A stretch of 64,000 nucleotides of DNA from NCBI RefSeq assembly GCF_001687605.2, contig NZ_CP016539.2:2200501-2264500 (forward strand). Direction: 5' to 3'. This document shows, piece after piece, positions 36,129-43,261 of the stretch. Numbering within the stretch: the first letter of the stretch is position 1; each line of letters begins with the position of its first letter. The stretch comes from Planococcus plakortidis (GTDB taxonomy: Bacteria; Bacillota; Bacilli; Bacillales_A; Planococcaceae). Under the pieces are notes generated by a model. That model was not told the DNA's origin and did not search any database. It worked only from the letters and a program-made list of their open reading frames with translations. Position numbers and translations under genes: made by a program.

Positions 36129-36610
36129 CGCTCCAGTTCTTCCGTCAATGCCGAAATCGCTTGCCTGACACTCTTTAGATTCGCTTCATCGTTCATCTCA
36201 TTTCGCGCATGCAAAAGCGCCGGCCGCACCGACTCGACAGAACGCCCGAATGCGTACATCCAGTCTTAGCGCGGTACCATCCACGTATGGAAATGATGCG
36301 TCGTGTCTTCATTATAGAAATAATAGACCGATTCGATGCCAAGCACGTTTCGCTGTGCTTTGCGGATTTCCGCCAGGACCGTGATGTAGTCGATCCGCTC
36401 TTCTTCAGTCAATTCGTCCAGGCTTTTCAAATGGCGCTTCGAGGCGAGGATGATCAAGCCAGGGATGGGATATGCCACATCCTGATGGGCATGGAAATGC
36501 TCCGTCACCATCACGACGCCGCCTTCCGGTTCGATCAATCCATTCACCAACGCGCAGCTCAAGCATTCCACTTCGACGGTTTCGCCATTTGCCAAGGTGA
36601 TGGTTCTCAT
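36125..36610 (-). pseudogene. HIT-family nucleotide hydrolase with an in-frame TAA
   Basis: The ATG at 36610 (AGGAGGG upstream) opens a 114-codon frame. It has CLSCALVNG, the FHAHQDVAYPIPGLIILASKRH strand and the histidine-triad-like HHFHTWMVPR, and then hits TAA at 36266-36268. The same frame continues for 46 sense codons (DWMYAFGRSV...ISALTEELER) and ends in a TGA that overlaps the next gene's ATG. One base change, for example TAT or TAC to TAA (tyrosine), explains it. The truncated product keeps the triad but loses the C-terminal helix region. If expressed it may be unstable; readthrough or a read error are also possible. Confidence 0.85.
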
Positions 36611-36651
36611 TTCAATCGCCCTCCTCGGCTGTCAGTATTGAATATTTTCAT

Positions 36652-37185
36652 TTACCGGAATGAACCATCCCATGCATAAGTCGAAAAAGAGGCCAATTTC
36701 TCGAAATAATGCTCCATGCGCTGATAGACCGAAGGCACGATCAAGCGCTCCCGGTTCATTTGCTGGAACTCAATCCAATTGACCAGCTGCGCGGCGCACA
36801 CTTCACCCGGCTGGAGCTGCAGGGCATCCATGTCGATGCGTTCCTTGCATCTCCAGACATAGCTGTCCAGGAAATAATTGCCGCCTTTCATCTGGCCTAA
36901 AAAGCGTAGTTCATCAGGTCTTGCCAATAAACCCGTTTCTTCCTCCAGCTCGCGGAGAGCCCCCGTCAAACTGCTTTCTCCCGCCACCACGGAGCCGCGT
37001 GTCGTTTCCCAAAGCATCGGAAGCGGCTTTTCCGGATCTCGTTGCGTCATGAAAATCCTTCCATCTGCATTGAGCGTGATGACTTCCGCGACAATGTGGA
37101 ACTCGCCAGGACGCAATTTATTGCCTCTCATATGTTTCTTTCCGAGCGGGTTCCGCTCTCCATCATATAAATCCCAAACTTCCAT
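36652..37185 (-). CDS. NUDIX hydrolase
   Basis: About 177 residues. The complete NUDIX box lies at G(x5)E(x7)REUxEExGU: GSVVAGE...RELEEETGL, so a nucleoside-diphosphate-linked substrate is cleaved with metal help. The N-terminal MEVWDLYDGERNPLGKKHMRG resembles the isopentenyl-diphosphate isomerase-like NUDIX group. I chose the ATG at 37185, with GGGAG nine bases before; the upstream in-frame ATG at 37236 lacks a site. Single gene. Confidence 0.88.
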   Translation of the reverse strand: MEVWDLYDGERNPLGKKHMRGNKLRPGEFHIVAEVITLNADGRIFMTQRDPEKPLPMLWETTRGSVVAGESSLTGALRELEEETGLLARPDELRFLGQMKGGNYFLDSYVWRCKERIDMDALQLQPGEVCAAQLVNWIEFQQMNRERLIVPSVYQRMEHYFEKLASFSTYAWDGSFR

Positions 37186-37320
37186 TTCCCTTTGCTCCCA
37201 TCCCTTGAACGTGAATTCCCGACATATACTCCTCAAGTAGTTACTCCTGTTTATACTTTAAAGAATATTCCCATTAATTAACAGACTTTTTTCACTCATT
37301 TTGGAATTTTATTTTTCACT

Positions 37321-37354
37321 AAAAAAAGTGCCGGAGACAGACGCCCCCGGCACT
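37321..37354 (-). terminator. Leftward terminator after a 36-codon ORF
   Basis: AGTGCCGG (37327-37334) pairs with CCGGCACT (37347-37354); seven A to the left give the T tract on the minus strand. Confidence 0.8.
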
Positions 37355-37358
37355 CGAT

Positions 37359-37469
37359 TCATTTTTTGGATCGCTGTTGAACGTATATGGAATTGACTGC
37401 TTCTTCAGAGCTATTGTGGCTGTCCGGTCCCGAGATTCCGGGATGTCCGTAGAAAAATGTGTTGTTCAT
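37359..37469 (-). CDS. Possible 36-residue peptide
   Basis: ATG at 37469, weak AGAG upstream, and TGA five bases before the terminator. The peptide is polar, with Ser, Asn and His (FFYGHPGISGPDSHNSSEE) and a basic end. It lies in the otherwise empty 37186-37589 stretch. The placement against a strong leftward terminator, with no other leftward gene nearer than arsC at 37590, is the main support. Confidence 0.35.
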   Translation of the reverse strand: MNNTFFYGHPGISGPDSHNSSEEAVNSIYVQQRSKK

Positions 37470-37589
37470 ATAATCTCTTGCACAAACTGGCGGCATTCAT
37501 TTGAAAAAAGGATGAACGCATGATATGACTTGAAGTGCTCGGGCTGCAGACGGCCTCTTCACACCAAAATCCTTTTCGAACTACATCTC

Positions 37590-38009
37590 TTACTCACCAG
37601 TTGCAACGAAATAGCGGATGCGCGCTTCGATATCATCGCGTACCGATTGGAACACTTTCCATTTCTCTTCTTCGGTGCCTTGCGCTTTCGCCGGATCCGT
37701 AAAGCCCCAGTGGTCGCGTTTTACGTGAGGAGGCGTCATCGGGCATTTATCGGCCGCATCGCCGCAAAGCGTCACGACGAAATCGGCATTGTTCAAAATT
37801 TCGGTATCGATGACATCGGATGTTTGTCCTGAAATATCGATATTCACTTCATTCATCGCTTTCACTGCGTTCGGGTTCAAGCCATGCGCTTCGATCCCGG
37901 CACTCAACACTTGCCACTCATCGCCCAAAATTTCCTTCCCCCAGCCTTCTGCCATCTGGCTGCGGCAGGAATTGCCTGTGCATAAAAAGTACAATGTTTT
38001 TTTCGTCAT
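37590..38009 (-). CDS. arsC: Arsenate reductase, thioredoxin-coupled
   Basis: About 139 residues. It reduces arsenate to arsenite with electrons from thioredoxin. The low-molecular-weight phosphatase loop CTGNSCRS has C10 and R16, and the relay cysteines are C82 and C89 (LCGDAADKC), exactly at the positions known for the pI258 enzyme. I chose the ATG at 38009 ([10 protein letters not shown]), with AAGGGAG upstream. It lies 80 bases after arsR on the same strand and is likely co-transcribed. No arsB or acr3 exporter is in the window. Confidence 0.95.
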   Translation of the reverse strand: MTKKTLYFLCTGNSCRSQMAEGWGKEILGDEWQVLSAGIEAHGLNPNAVKAMNEVNIDISGQTSDVIDTEILNNADFVVTLCGDAADKCPMTPPHVKRDHWGFTDPAKAQGTEEEKWKVFQSVRDDIEARIRYFVATGE

Positions 38010-38089
38010 ATTGATTAGCTCCCTTGTTCCATGAATGGTTTTTGTTAGATCAATGTTCATTCAACTTGATGCCTTTTCCGCATTAACAC

Positions 38090-38440
38090 TTATTCACAAC
38101 GAATGCGCAGTCCCTGCTCCACCAACTTCTCGATGCGTTCGTCCTGGCTTGGAATGAACGCCAACACTTGCATGAGCATGTCGTATAATTCACTGTCCTG
38201 GTTCAATGAATAGAAAATCCATTGCCCCTTGCGCTTTTCCTTCACTAAACCGAGATCGCGAAGCTTGCGCAAGTGCTGGCTGATGGCGGACTGGCTGACG
38301 TTAAAGATTTCCACGAATTCGCAGACGCAGCAATCGTTTTTTTCGAGCAATTTGACCATCGACAATCTTGTCTTGTCACCTAATAGCTTCAGCAGCATGC
38401 TCGCTTTGTCAATTTCTATTTCGCGCGCTTTCACTTCCAT
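38090..38440 (-). CDS. arsR: ArsR-family metal(loid)-responsive repressor
   Basis: A 116-residue winged helix-turn-helix protein. The DNA-recognition helix is SQSAISQHLRKLRDLGLV. The sensor site in the alpha-3 helix reads DCCVCEF, close to the ELCVCDL that binds arsenite or antimonite in classic ArsR. GGGGGAA lies upstream of the ATG at 38440. It should repress its own operon with arsC until arsenite binds; that follows from the family. Confidence 0.93.
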   Translation of the reverse strand: MEVKAREIEIDKASMLLKLLGDKTRLSMVKLLEKNDCCVCEFVEIFNVSQSAISQHLRKLRDLGLVKEKRKGQWIFYSLNQDSELYDMLMQVLAFIPSQDERIEKLVEQGLRIRCE

Positions 38441-38500
38441 CGGATGATTCCCCCGCTTCTATACTTAGGTTTGCTTAAATACTTTAATACCAAATACAGC

Positions 38501-38520
38501 ATATCAGCATATGCTTATAT
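38501..38520. promoter_or_regulatory. Palindromic operator upstream of arsR
   Basis: ATATCAGCATATGCTTATAT is a palindrome with one mismatched pair, centred on AGCATATGCT (38506-38515), about 60-80 bases before the arsR start. Its length and AT-rich character match ArsR/SmtB operators. Confidence 0.6.
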
Positions 38521-38570
38521 GTTCAAGCAGTGATCTGAATGATAAAACATGTACAGCGCGTATTTTTCAT

Positions 38571-38601
38571 AGAAAAAAGGAGCGGCATGCTCCCGCTCCT
38601 T
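38571..38601 (-). terminator. Terminator after czcD
   Basis: AAGGAGCGG (38577-38585) pairs with CCGCTCCTT (38593-38601); A tract to the left gives T on the minus strand. Confidence 0.85.
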
Positions 38602-38619
38602 CCTGATTGAATCTTTTCT

Positions 38620-39564
38620 TCAATGATGATGATGCCCAGCCGCTTCAGTCTCTTCTTGCCCTTGGCAGCGGATCGAGTCGTCATGGGGATGATCTTCGGT
38701 TTCCAACTGCACGGTGACATGGCCGATTTTCAGCTCCAACAGCGCATGTTCAATATCCCTAAGCACTTGCTGGCTGTCCTTGAACGAGATATGTTCTTTG
38801 ATGACCACATGTCCCGACATGGCATTCTTCCCGCTCGTGATGCTCCACACGTGAAGGTCGTGGATACTTTTCACGGCAGGCAGCGCTTCGATCGTTTGCG
38901 CTACTTGTTCCAGGTCGACATTTTTCGGCGTGCCTTCCATCAAGACATGCACCGCTTCTTTCGTTACGCGCCAACCGCTGATCAAGACAAGGATGGCGAC
39001 AACTACACTCGCCAGCGGATCTGCCCATGCCCACCCGAAGAAAATGATCAACAGGGCCGCCGTGATCGCGCCGACCGATCCGAGCAAATCACTTAAGACA
39101 TGTAAAAAAGCGGCACGGAGGTTCAAGTTTTCTTTCGTATCGCCTCCGCGCATCAAAATCCACGCAACGAGGATATTGACGAGCAAGCCGATAACCGCAA
39201 TGGCCAGCATGCCCGAAGTCGCAATTTCAGGTGGGTCGGAAAATCGGTGATAGGCTTCATAGAAAATATAAAGTGAAATCAACACTAGTGTTACTCCATT
39301 AAAGACTGCCGCCAGAATTTCAAAGCGTTTATAGCCGTAGGTCTTCATTTGATCGGCCGCTTTTTCGCCGATGGAAAAAGCCAGGTAGCCGACACCGAGC
39401 GAAATGGAATCGCTGAGCATATGGCCGGCATCCGCCAGCAGCGCAAGGCTGTTCGTCAAATATCCGCCGATCGCCTCGACCACCATATAACCGGTGATGA
39501 TCAGAAAGGCGATCAACAATGTTTTTTTATTGCGGCTATGCGCATGGTCATGTGATGATCCCAC
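38620..39564 (-). CDS. czcD: Cation diffusion facilitator metal exporter, CzcD type
   Basis: About 314 residues with six membrane helices (from LLIAFLIITGYMVVEAIGG). The transport-site residues are in LLADAGHMLSDS (helix II, HxxxD) and LHVLSDLLGSV (helix V, HxxxD), as in zinc, cobalt and cadmium exporters. A cytoplasmic C-terminal domain holds IHDLHVWSI. His-rich stretches lie at both ends (HDHAHS and a terminal HHHH run). I chose the GTG at 39564, with GGAGGTG seven to eight bases before it. It has its own terminator and stands between arsR and the sensory operon. Confidence 0.92.
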   Translation of the reverse strand: MGSSHDHAHSRNKKTLLIAFLIITGYMVVEAIGGYLTNSLALLADAGHMLSDSISLGVGYLAFSIGEKAADQMKTYGYKRFEILAAVFNGVTLVLISLYIFYEAYHRFSDPPEIATSGMLAIAVIGLLVNILVAWILMRGGDTKENLNLRAAFLHVLSDLLGSVGAITAALLIIFFGWAWADPLASVVVAILVLISGWRVTKEAVHVLMEGTPKNVDLEQVAQTIEALPAVKSIHDLHVWSITSGKNAMSGHVVIKEHISFKDSQQVLRDIEHALLELKIGHVTVQLETEDHPHDDSIRCQGQEETEAAGHHHH

Positions 39565-39663
39565 CGCCAACACCTCCACTGCAGCTTCTTAATAATCCTC
39601 TTCTATATGTGTATTCCCGAATCATGGATGGATATCCTTTTCGAAAAAATCTTTTCCGCATGG

Positions 39664-39687
39664 AAAAACCGGCTCATAAGGCCGGTT
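39664..39687 (-). terminator. Terminator of the sensory operon
   Basis: AACCGGC (39667-39673) pairs with GCCGGTT (39681-39687); short A tract on the left. Confidence 0.7.
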
Positions 39688-39690
39688 TCA

Positions 39691-40452
39691 TTAGCTTTTT
39701 GCAGCAGCTGTACTCAAAATGGATTCCAGTGAAGCTTCGAAACGCAGGTTCATTTCCCGTTTCAACAAATGCAATTTTTGGGCATGGTCCGGTTTCACGC
39801 CAGTGATGGCCGCGTCGATTCCCATGACGCCCAAAGTCTGCACGAGCGATTCCAGGTAATGGACGCCTTCTTGTGTCACTGTCCCCATCGCCGTCAAATC
39901 GATCACGACCGTGTCCGCTTCATATTCATAGATTCGGGTCACGACGTAAGGGCGGATCGCTTCGACTTTCTTGGCGTCCAAATTGCCGAATAACGGAATC
40001 AGCACATAGCCGCCCCCGACTGAGATGCACGGCGCGGATAGTTCCCGCACTTTTTCCAACAATGCGTCTGCCCGTTCTTTTTCCTTCAGCAATTCATAAT
40101 CCGTTTCCTTCAAGCGGCCGCGAAGGCGGACCATTTGCGCCGTAATCGAATCCAGTTGCCCATCTTTCGGCACAAGCACCAAATTCAACGAGAAGTCGCT
40201 ATCCCAGCGGTAATGGACATCCGCTAAAAACAAGCCGTCGCCCACCATGAAGTTCAGCTCTACGGGCTTCTGCTTCGTGCGTTGTTTCAATAGGCGTTCG
40301 GCTTTCGGGCGGCTGCCTTCATCAAGCAGCTCAAAAAACGTTTCCGGCGCGCCGAAAAGCTGTTCGGCTTCCGAGGATTGGTCGACCACTACAAAGCTAT
40401 TATTCAACCTGAAAGCCGGCAGCGGCCATTCAGCCAGTGGAGAGCGTGTCAT
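39691..40452 (-). CDS. PAS-STAS protein, RsbR-type stressosome paralogue
   Basis: 253 residues. Residues ~10-95 look like a PAS-type fold (FRLNNSFVVVDQSSEAEQLFG ... HYRWDSDFSLNLVLVP). A coiled-coil linker follows (about 100-138, LRGRLKETDYELLKEKERAD). The C-terminal STAS domain (~139-245) has VLIPLFGNLD. Threonines T187 (VVIDLTAMG) and T217 (AAITGVKPDHAQ) sit where RsbR proteins carry T171 and T205, the RsbT kinase targets. I chose the ATG at 40452, with AAAGGGG ahead; it overlaps the B12 gene by 23 bases. It probably joins or imitates the sigma-B stressosome. The last gene of the operon. Confidence 0.82.
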   Translation of the reverse strand: MTRSPLAEWPLPAFRLNNSFVVVDQSSEAEQLFGAPETFFELLDEGSRPKAERLLKQRTKQKPVELNFMVGDGLFLADVHYRWDSDFSLNLVLVPKDGQLDSITAQMVRLRGRLKETDYELLKEKERADALLEKVRELSAPCISVGGGYVLIPLFGNLDAKKVEAIRPYVVTRIYEYEADTVVIDLTAMGTVTQEGVHYLESLVQTLGVMGIDAAITGVKPDHAQKLHLLKREMNLRFEASLESILSTAAAKS

Positions 40453-41080
40453 CGTTCGGCCCCTTTCCAGTGCGGATCCATTCCCTGAGCGCACCCAGTT
40501 CCCGGACAACTACCGCGCCTTTCACATGCAAATCCGCAAAACTCGACAAGGTGACAGCCCGGCCGCCGATCAGCACGGCGGGGTTGGAACCGGTGTGCGC
40601 AAAAGCTTCCGCATAGGTTTTCAAAGCCGGCAGCCGATGCGCGAGCGCGCCGGATAATGCCACGACGTCCGGCTGCCATTCCCCGGCCAGTTCAAGCGCT
40701 GAATCAAGCGGCAGATTCGGCCCCATGTAGCGGACTTCATACCCTTCTTCGCGGAACAATGCGGCGACCATCTTGAGCCCGATATAATGCTCTTCGCCTT
40801 CCGGCCCGAAAACCATCGCCTTTTTTGGCCCGTTGCCTGCCTTGTTCCGCAGTTCCGTAGCGGACAGCACAAAATCACAGACGGCAGTGGCCAAATGCTC
40901 TTCCGCTACCGATATCTCATTTTGTTCCCATAGTTCACCGATACGATACATCGCCGGTGTCAATAATTCGCTGTAGAGCTGTTCGTATGAATGGCTTTCC
41001 AGGAAATCCTGGACATATTTCAAAGCTTCCTCTTCCTGTCCCTGCAGGAAAAGATCCGAAAGCTGTGTTGATTCGTGCAT
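40430..41080 (-). CDS. Cobalamin-binding protein with CarH-type light-sensor signature
   Basis: 216 residues. An N-terminal four-helix cap carries W51-x9-E61-H62 (LWEQNEISVAEEH), the W-x9-EH motif of adenosylcobalamin photoreceptors of the CarH/LitR group. The Rossmann-type B12 domain follows: E96-x-H98-x2-G101 supplies the lower axial histidine, then SGALAH and IGGRAV contact the nucleotide tail. The MerR DNA-binding domain of CarH is absent. I chose the ATG at 41080 (MHESTQLSD), with AAAAGGGG upstream. It overlaps the STAS gene, so it is likely its sensory partner. Light, oxygen or B12 level could be the signal. Confidence 0.85.
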   Translation of the reverse strand: MHESTQLSDLFLQGQEEEALKYVQDFLESHSYEQLYSELLTPAMYRIGELWEQNEISVAEEHLATAVCDFVLSATELRNKAGNGPKKAMVFGPEGEEHYIGLKMVAALFREEGYEVRYMGPNLPLDSALELAGEWQPDVVALSGALAHRLPALKTYAEAFAHTGSNPAVLIGGRAVTLSSFADLHVKGAVVVRELGALREWIRTGKGPNDDTLSTG

Positions 41081-41084
41081 TTGA

Positions 41085-41453
41085 TCAGCCCCTTTTATGT
41101 TGAGGGAGCTCCAATAACCGGACTGCGCGATCGAGGCAGCCCAGCATGAAATCTCCTTGCGTTGTTTCGGTGTAGCGCGGCACAATATCCATAAGCCGCC
41201 TGAAATTATCGATGATGAGGGCGGTTTCGACATTGCGGCTCACAAGCACCGTCTCGAGCCAGATGGCGTAGTCGACAAAGGATTGCTCGCTTTGCAGCTC
41301 CCACGCGGTTTCGAGATAATCCAAGTGGTGATGATTGTCTTTGACGGTATGTTCATATCCCTTATCGCCGAAACGTTCCCATAAATTCGGATACGCTTCG
41401 TATATACCGTCTGCCGTGTCGGTCGCGATTTGCTGTTTTTGTTCCTGGTTCAT
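41085..41453 (-). CDS. Small helical protein of the B12-sensor operon
   Basis: 122 residues, mostly helical and acidic. It has YEAYPNLWERFGDKGYE, HHHLDYLETAWEL, FVDYAIWLETVLVSRNVE and a C-terminal LDRAVRLLELP. I recall this pattern (YPxLxxRYG...HLxYL...FxxYxxWLxxVLxSR) as an N-terminal extension of some cobalamin-binding proteins; here it would be a separate subunit. That comparison is from memory. Its start overlaps the monooxygenase stop (ATGA) and its stop is four bases before the B12 gene. Confidence 0.75.
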   Translation of the reverse strand: MNQEQKQQIATDTADGIYEAYPNLWERFGDKGYEHTVKDNHHHLDYLETAWELQSEQSFVDYAIWLETVLVSRNVETALIIDNFRRLMDIVPRYTETTQGDFMLGCLDRAVRLLELPQHKRG

Positions 41454-41755
41454 TCGGCCACCACTTCGTACTGATGGACTTTCGGCACGATGCCCGCGAG
41501 TTCCTGGTCAGGATAGTTCTTTTCCAAATCATGGATTTCCTTGAACTCCTGGCTCTTGACCCAGTTCATATACGACTGTTTGGACTGCCATTCCAGATGA
41601 ACAGTCAATTCATGTCGCTTTTTCGTGTTTTGGATCAACCGGAATGAAGTAAAGCCTTCCGCCTGGTCCACACGGCGCGAGCGTTTCTGGTAAATTTCGA
41701 TGACGTCTTGTACCTTGTCTTCAGGCACAATGACGGTGGATGTGACGATGTACAT
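41450..41755 (-). CDS. ABM-fold monooxygenase (antibiotic biosynthesis monooxygenase / HmoA-like)
   Basis: 101 residues of the dimeric alpha+beta barrel type. N-terminal MYIVTSTVIVPEDKVQDVIEIY and central GFTSFRLIQNTKKRHELTVHLEWQSKQSYMNWV follow the pattern of heme-degrading or quinone-forming ABM proteins. A single histidine in the usual heme position is not assured, so the reaction is open. First gene of the four-gene operon. A TATAAT -10 box lies upstream on the minus strand (41862-41867). Confidence 0.8.
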   Translation of the reverse strand: MYIVTSTVIVPEDKVQDVIEIYQKRSRRVDQAEGFTSFRLIQNTKKRHELTVHLEWQSKQSYMNWVKSQEFKEIHDLEKNYPDQELAGIVPKVHQYEVVAE

Positions 41756-41888
41756 AATTCAGAACCCCTTTGCAACTAGCTTTGTATAAGCTGGGCATGA
41801 TTAAAGTTTACCTCAGCATACCATTTCAGCTCCCGGAATAAAAGCGAGCGCCTTTAAGGCAATTATAAGAGTATTTTCAATATTCCGC

Positions 41889-41917
41889 TTGTATTCCGCA
41901 CGCAATTGCCGTATGAT
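41889..41917 (+). promoter_or_regulatory. Sigma-A promoter of metI-metC
   Basis: TTGTAT (41889-41894) and TATGAT (41912-41917) with 17-base spacing, about 45 bases ahead of the riboswitch. Confidence 0.65.
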
Positions 41918-41960
41918 GGAAAACATCAACCAACAGCAAACGACAACTTTATAAAATGAT

Positions 41961-42116
41961 TCTTATCGAGAGAGATGGAGGGATTTGGCCCTTTGAAGTC
42001 TCAGCAACCGGACAATGTCACGGTGCTAATTCCAATAGGTACAGCCTAGTAGATGAGAAGATGGCATATACGGCAGGGGCTTTCTTCTAATCAATAGAAG
42101 AAAGCCCCTGCTTTTT
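41961..42116 (+). ncRNA. SAM-I (S-box) riboswitch with terminator, upstream of metI
   Basis: The aptamer reads TCTTATCGAGAGAGATGGAG, GGATTTGGCCC, TGAAGTCTCAGCAACCGG, CGGTGCTAATTCC and AGATGAGA (41961-42060), all S-box landmarks. It is followed by a strong terminator whose stem (42073-42111, arms GCAGGGGCTTTCTTCT and complement) ends in TTTTT. High SAM should stop transcription before metI; low SAM permits the antiterminator. Confidence 0.96.
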
Positions 42117-42136
42117 GATTTGAAAGGATGAGGACC

Positions 42137-43261
42137 ATGACACAGCATAGTTTAGAAACTCGACTGGTACAGCTCGGCAACCGCAGCGACCAACGCACAG
42201 GAGCGGTCAATCCCCCGATTTACCTTTCCACCGCTTATGAACACGAAGGCCTTGGCAAATCCACAGGCTATGATTATACGCGGACAAAAAACCCGACACG
42301 GCAGCTTCTTGAAGAAGGGATCGCGAATCTGGAAGGCGGCGACGCAGGCTTTGCATGCAGCTCCGGAATGGCCGCGATCCAACTGGTCCTCTCCTTGTTC
42401 CGTCCGAACGATGAAATTTTGCTTCCTGAAGATATTTATGGCGGCACCTACCGCCTGCTGGAACAATATGAAGAGAAATACCATATCCGCCCCATTTACG
42501 ATTCCTTCATCGATCCGAAAACAGCTGAAGCGAAAATCACTGACAATACAAAAGCGATTTTTATTGAAACCCCAACCAACCCATTGATGCAGGAGATCGA
42601 TTTGGAATTGTATGCACAATTGGCGAAACGCCACAAGCTTTTGCTGATTGTCGACAATACCTTTTTGACGCCTTTCCTGCAGCAGCCGCTCGCAATCGGT
42701 GCGGATATCGTACTCCATAGCGCCACCAAGTATATCGGCGGCCATAACGATGTGCTCGCTGGGCTAGTCGCCGCAAAAGGCGTCACTTTATGCGAAGAAC
42801 TGTTCACTGCCCACAATTCGGCTGGTGCCGTGCTATCTCCGCTCGATTCCTGGCTGTTGATCCGCGGCTTGAAAACCTTGCCGCTGCGCATGCGCCAGCA
42901 CGAAGCCAATGCCAAGGAAATCTCCCGTTTCCTGGAGACACATGATGCCGTGACAGATGTACTGTATCCAGGAAAAGGCGGCATGTTGTCGTTCCGCCTG
43001 CGCGAAGAGCGATGGATTGGGGAATTCCTCGAGAGCCTATCGCTCATCACATTTGCCGAGAGCCTCGGCGGCGTAGAAAGTTTCATCACATATCCTGCGA
43101 CCCAGACCCATGCCGATATGCCGGTCGCAGAACGCACGGCACGCGGCGTCTGTAACCGCCTGCTCCGCTTCTCTGTTGGCGTCGAGCAGGCAGAAGATTT
43201 AATTGCTGATTTGTCCCAGGCCTTGGCTAAACTAAAAAAGGAGGTCGTTTCCCATGAGTGA
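42137..43261 (+). CDS. metI: Cystathionine gamma-synthase / O-acetylhomoserine thiolyase (MetI)
   Basis: About 374 residues of the Cys/Met PLP family. It joins activated homoserine with cysteine (or sulfide) in methionine synthesis. Signature segments are YDYTRTKNPTRQLLEEG, CSSGMAAIQL, the PLP lysine in LHSATKYIGGHNDV, and ETPTNPLMQEIDL. I chose the ATG at 42137 (MTQHSLE), with AAGGATGAGG upstream; an in-frame ATG nine bases earlier lies in that site. It follows the SAM riboswitch and overlaps metC by eight bases. Confidence 0.94.
   Translation: MTQHSLETRLVQLGNRSDQRTGAVNPPIYLSTAYEHEGLGKSTGYDYTRTKNPTRQLLEEGIANLEGGDAGFACSSGMAAIQLVLSLFRPNDEILLPEDIYGGTYRLLEQYEEKYHIRPIYDSFIDPKTAEAKITDNTKAIFIETPTNPLMQEIDLELYAQLAKRHKLLLIVDNTFLTPFLQQPLAIGADIVLHSATKYIGGHNDVLAGLVAAKGVTLCEELFTAHNSAGAVLSPLDSWLLIRGLKTLPLRMRQHEANAKEISRFLETHDAVTDVLYPGKGGMLSFRLREERWIGEFLESLSLITFAESLGGVESFITYPATQTHADMPVAERTARGVCNRLLRFSVGVEQAEDLIADLSQALAKLKKEVVSHE

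Noticed and set aside
38623-39096. A plus-strand frame beginning with four Met over czcD
   Set aside because: The ATG run is the complement of the czcD histidine tail.
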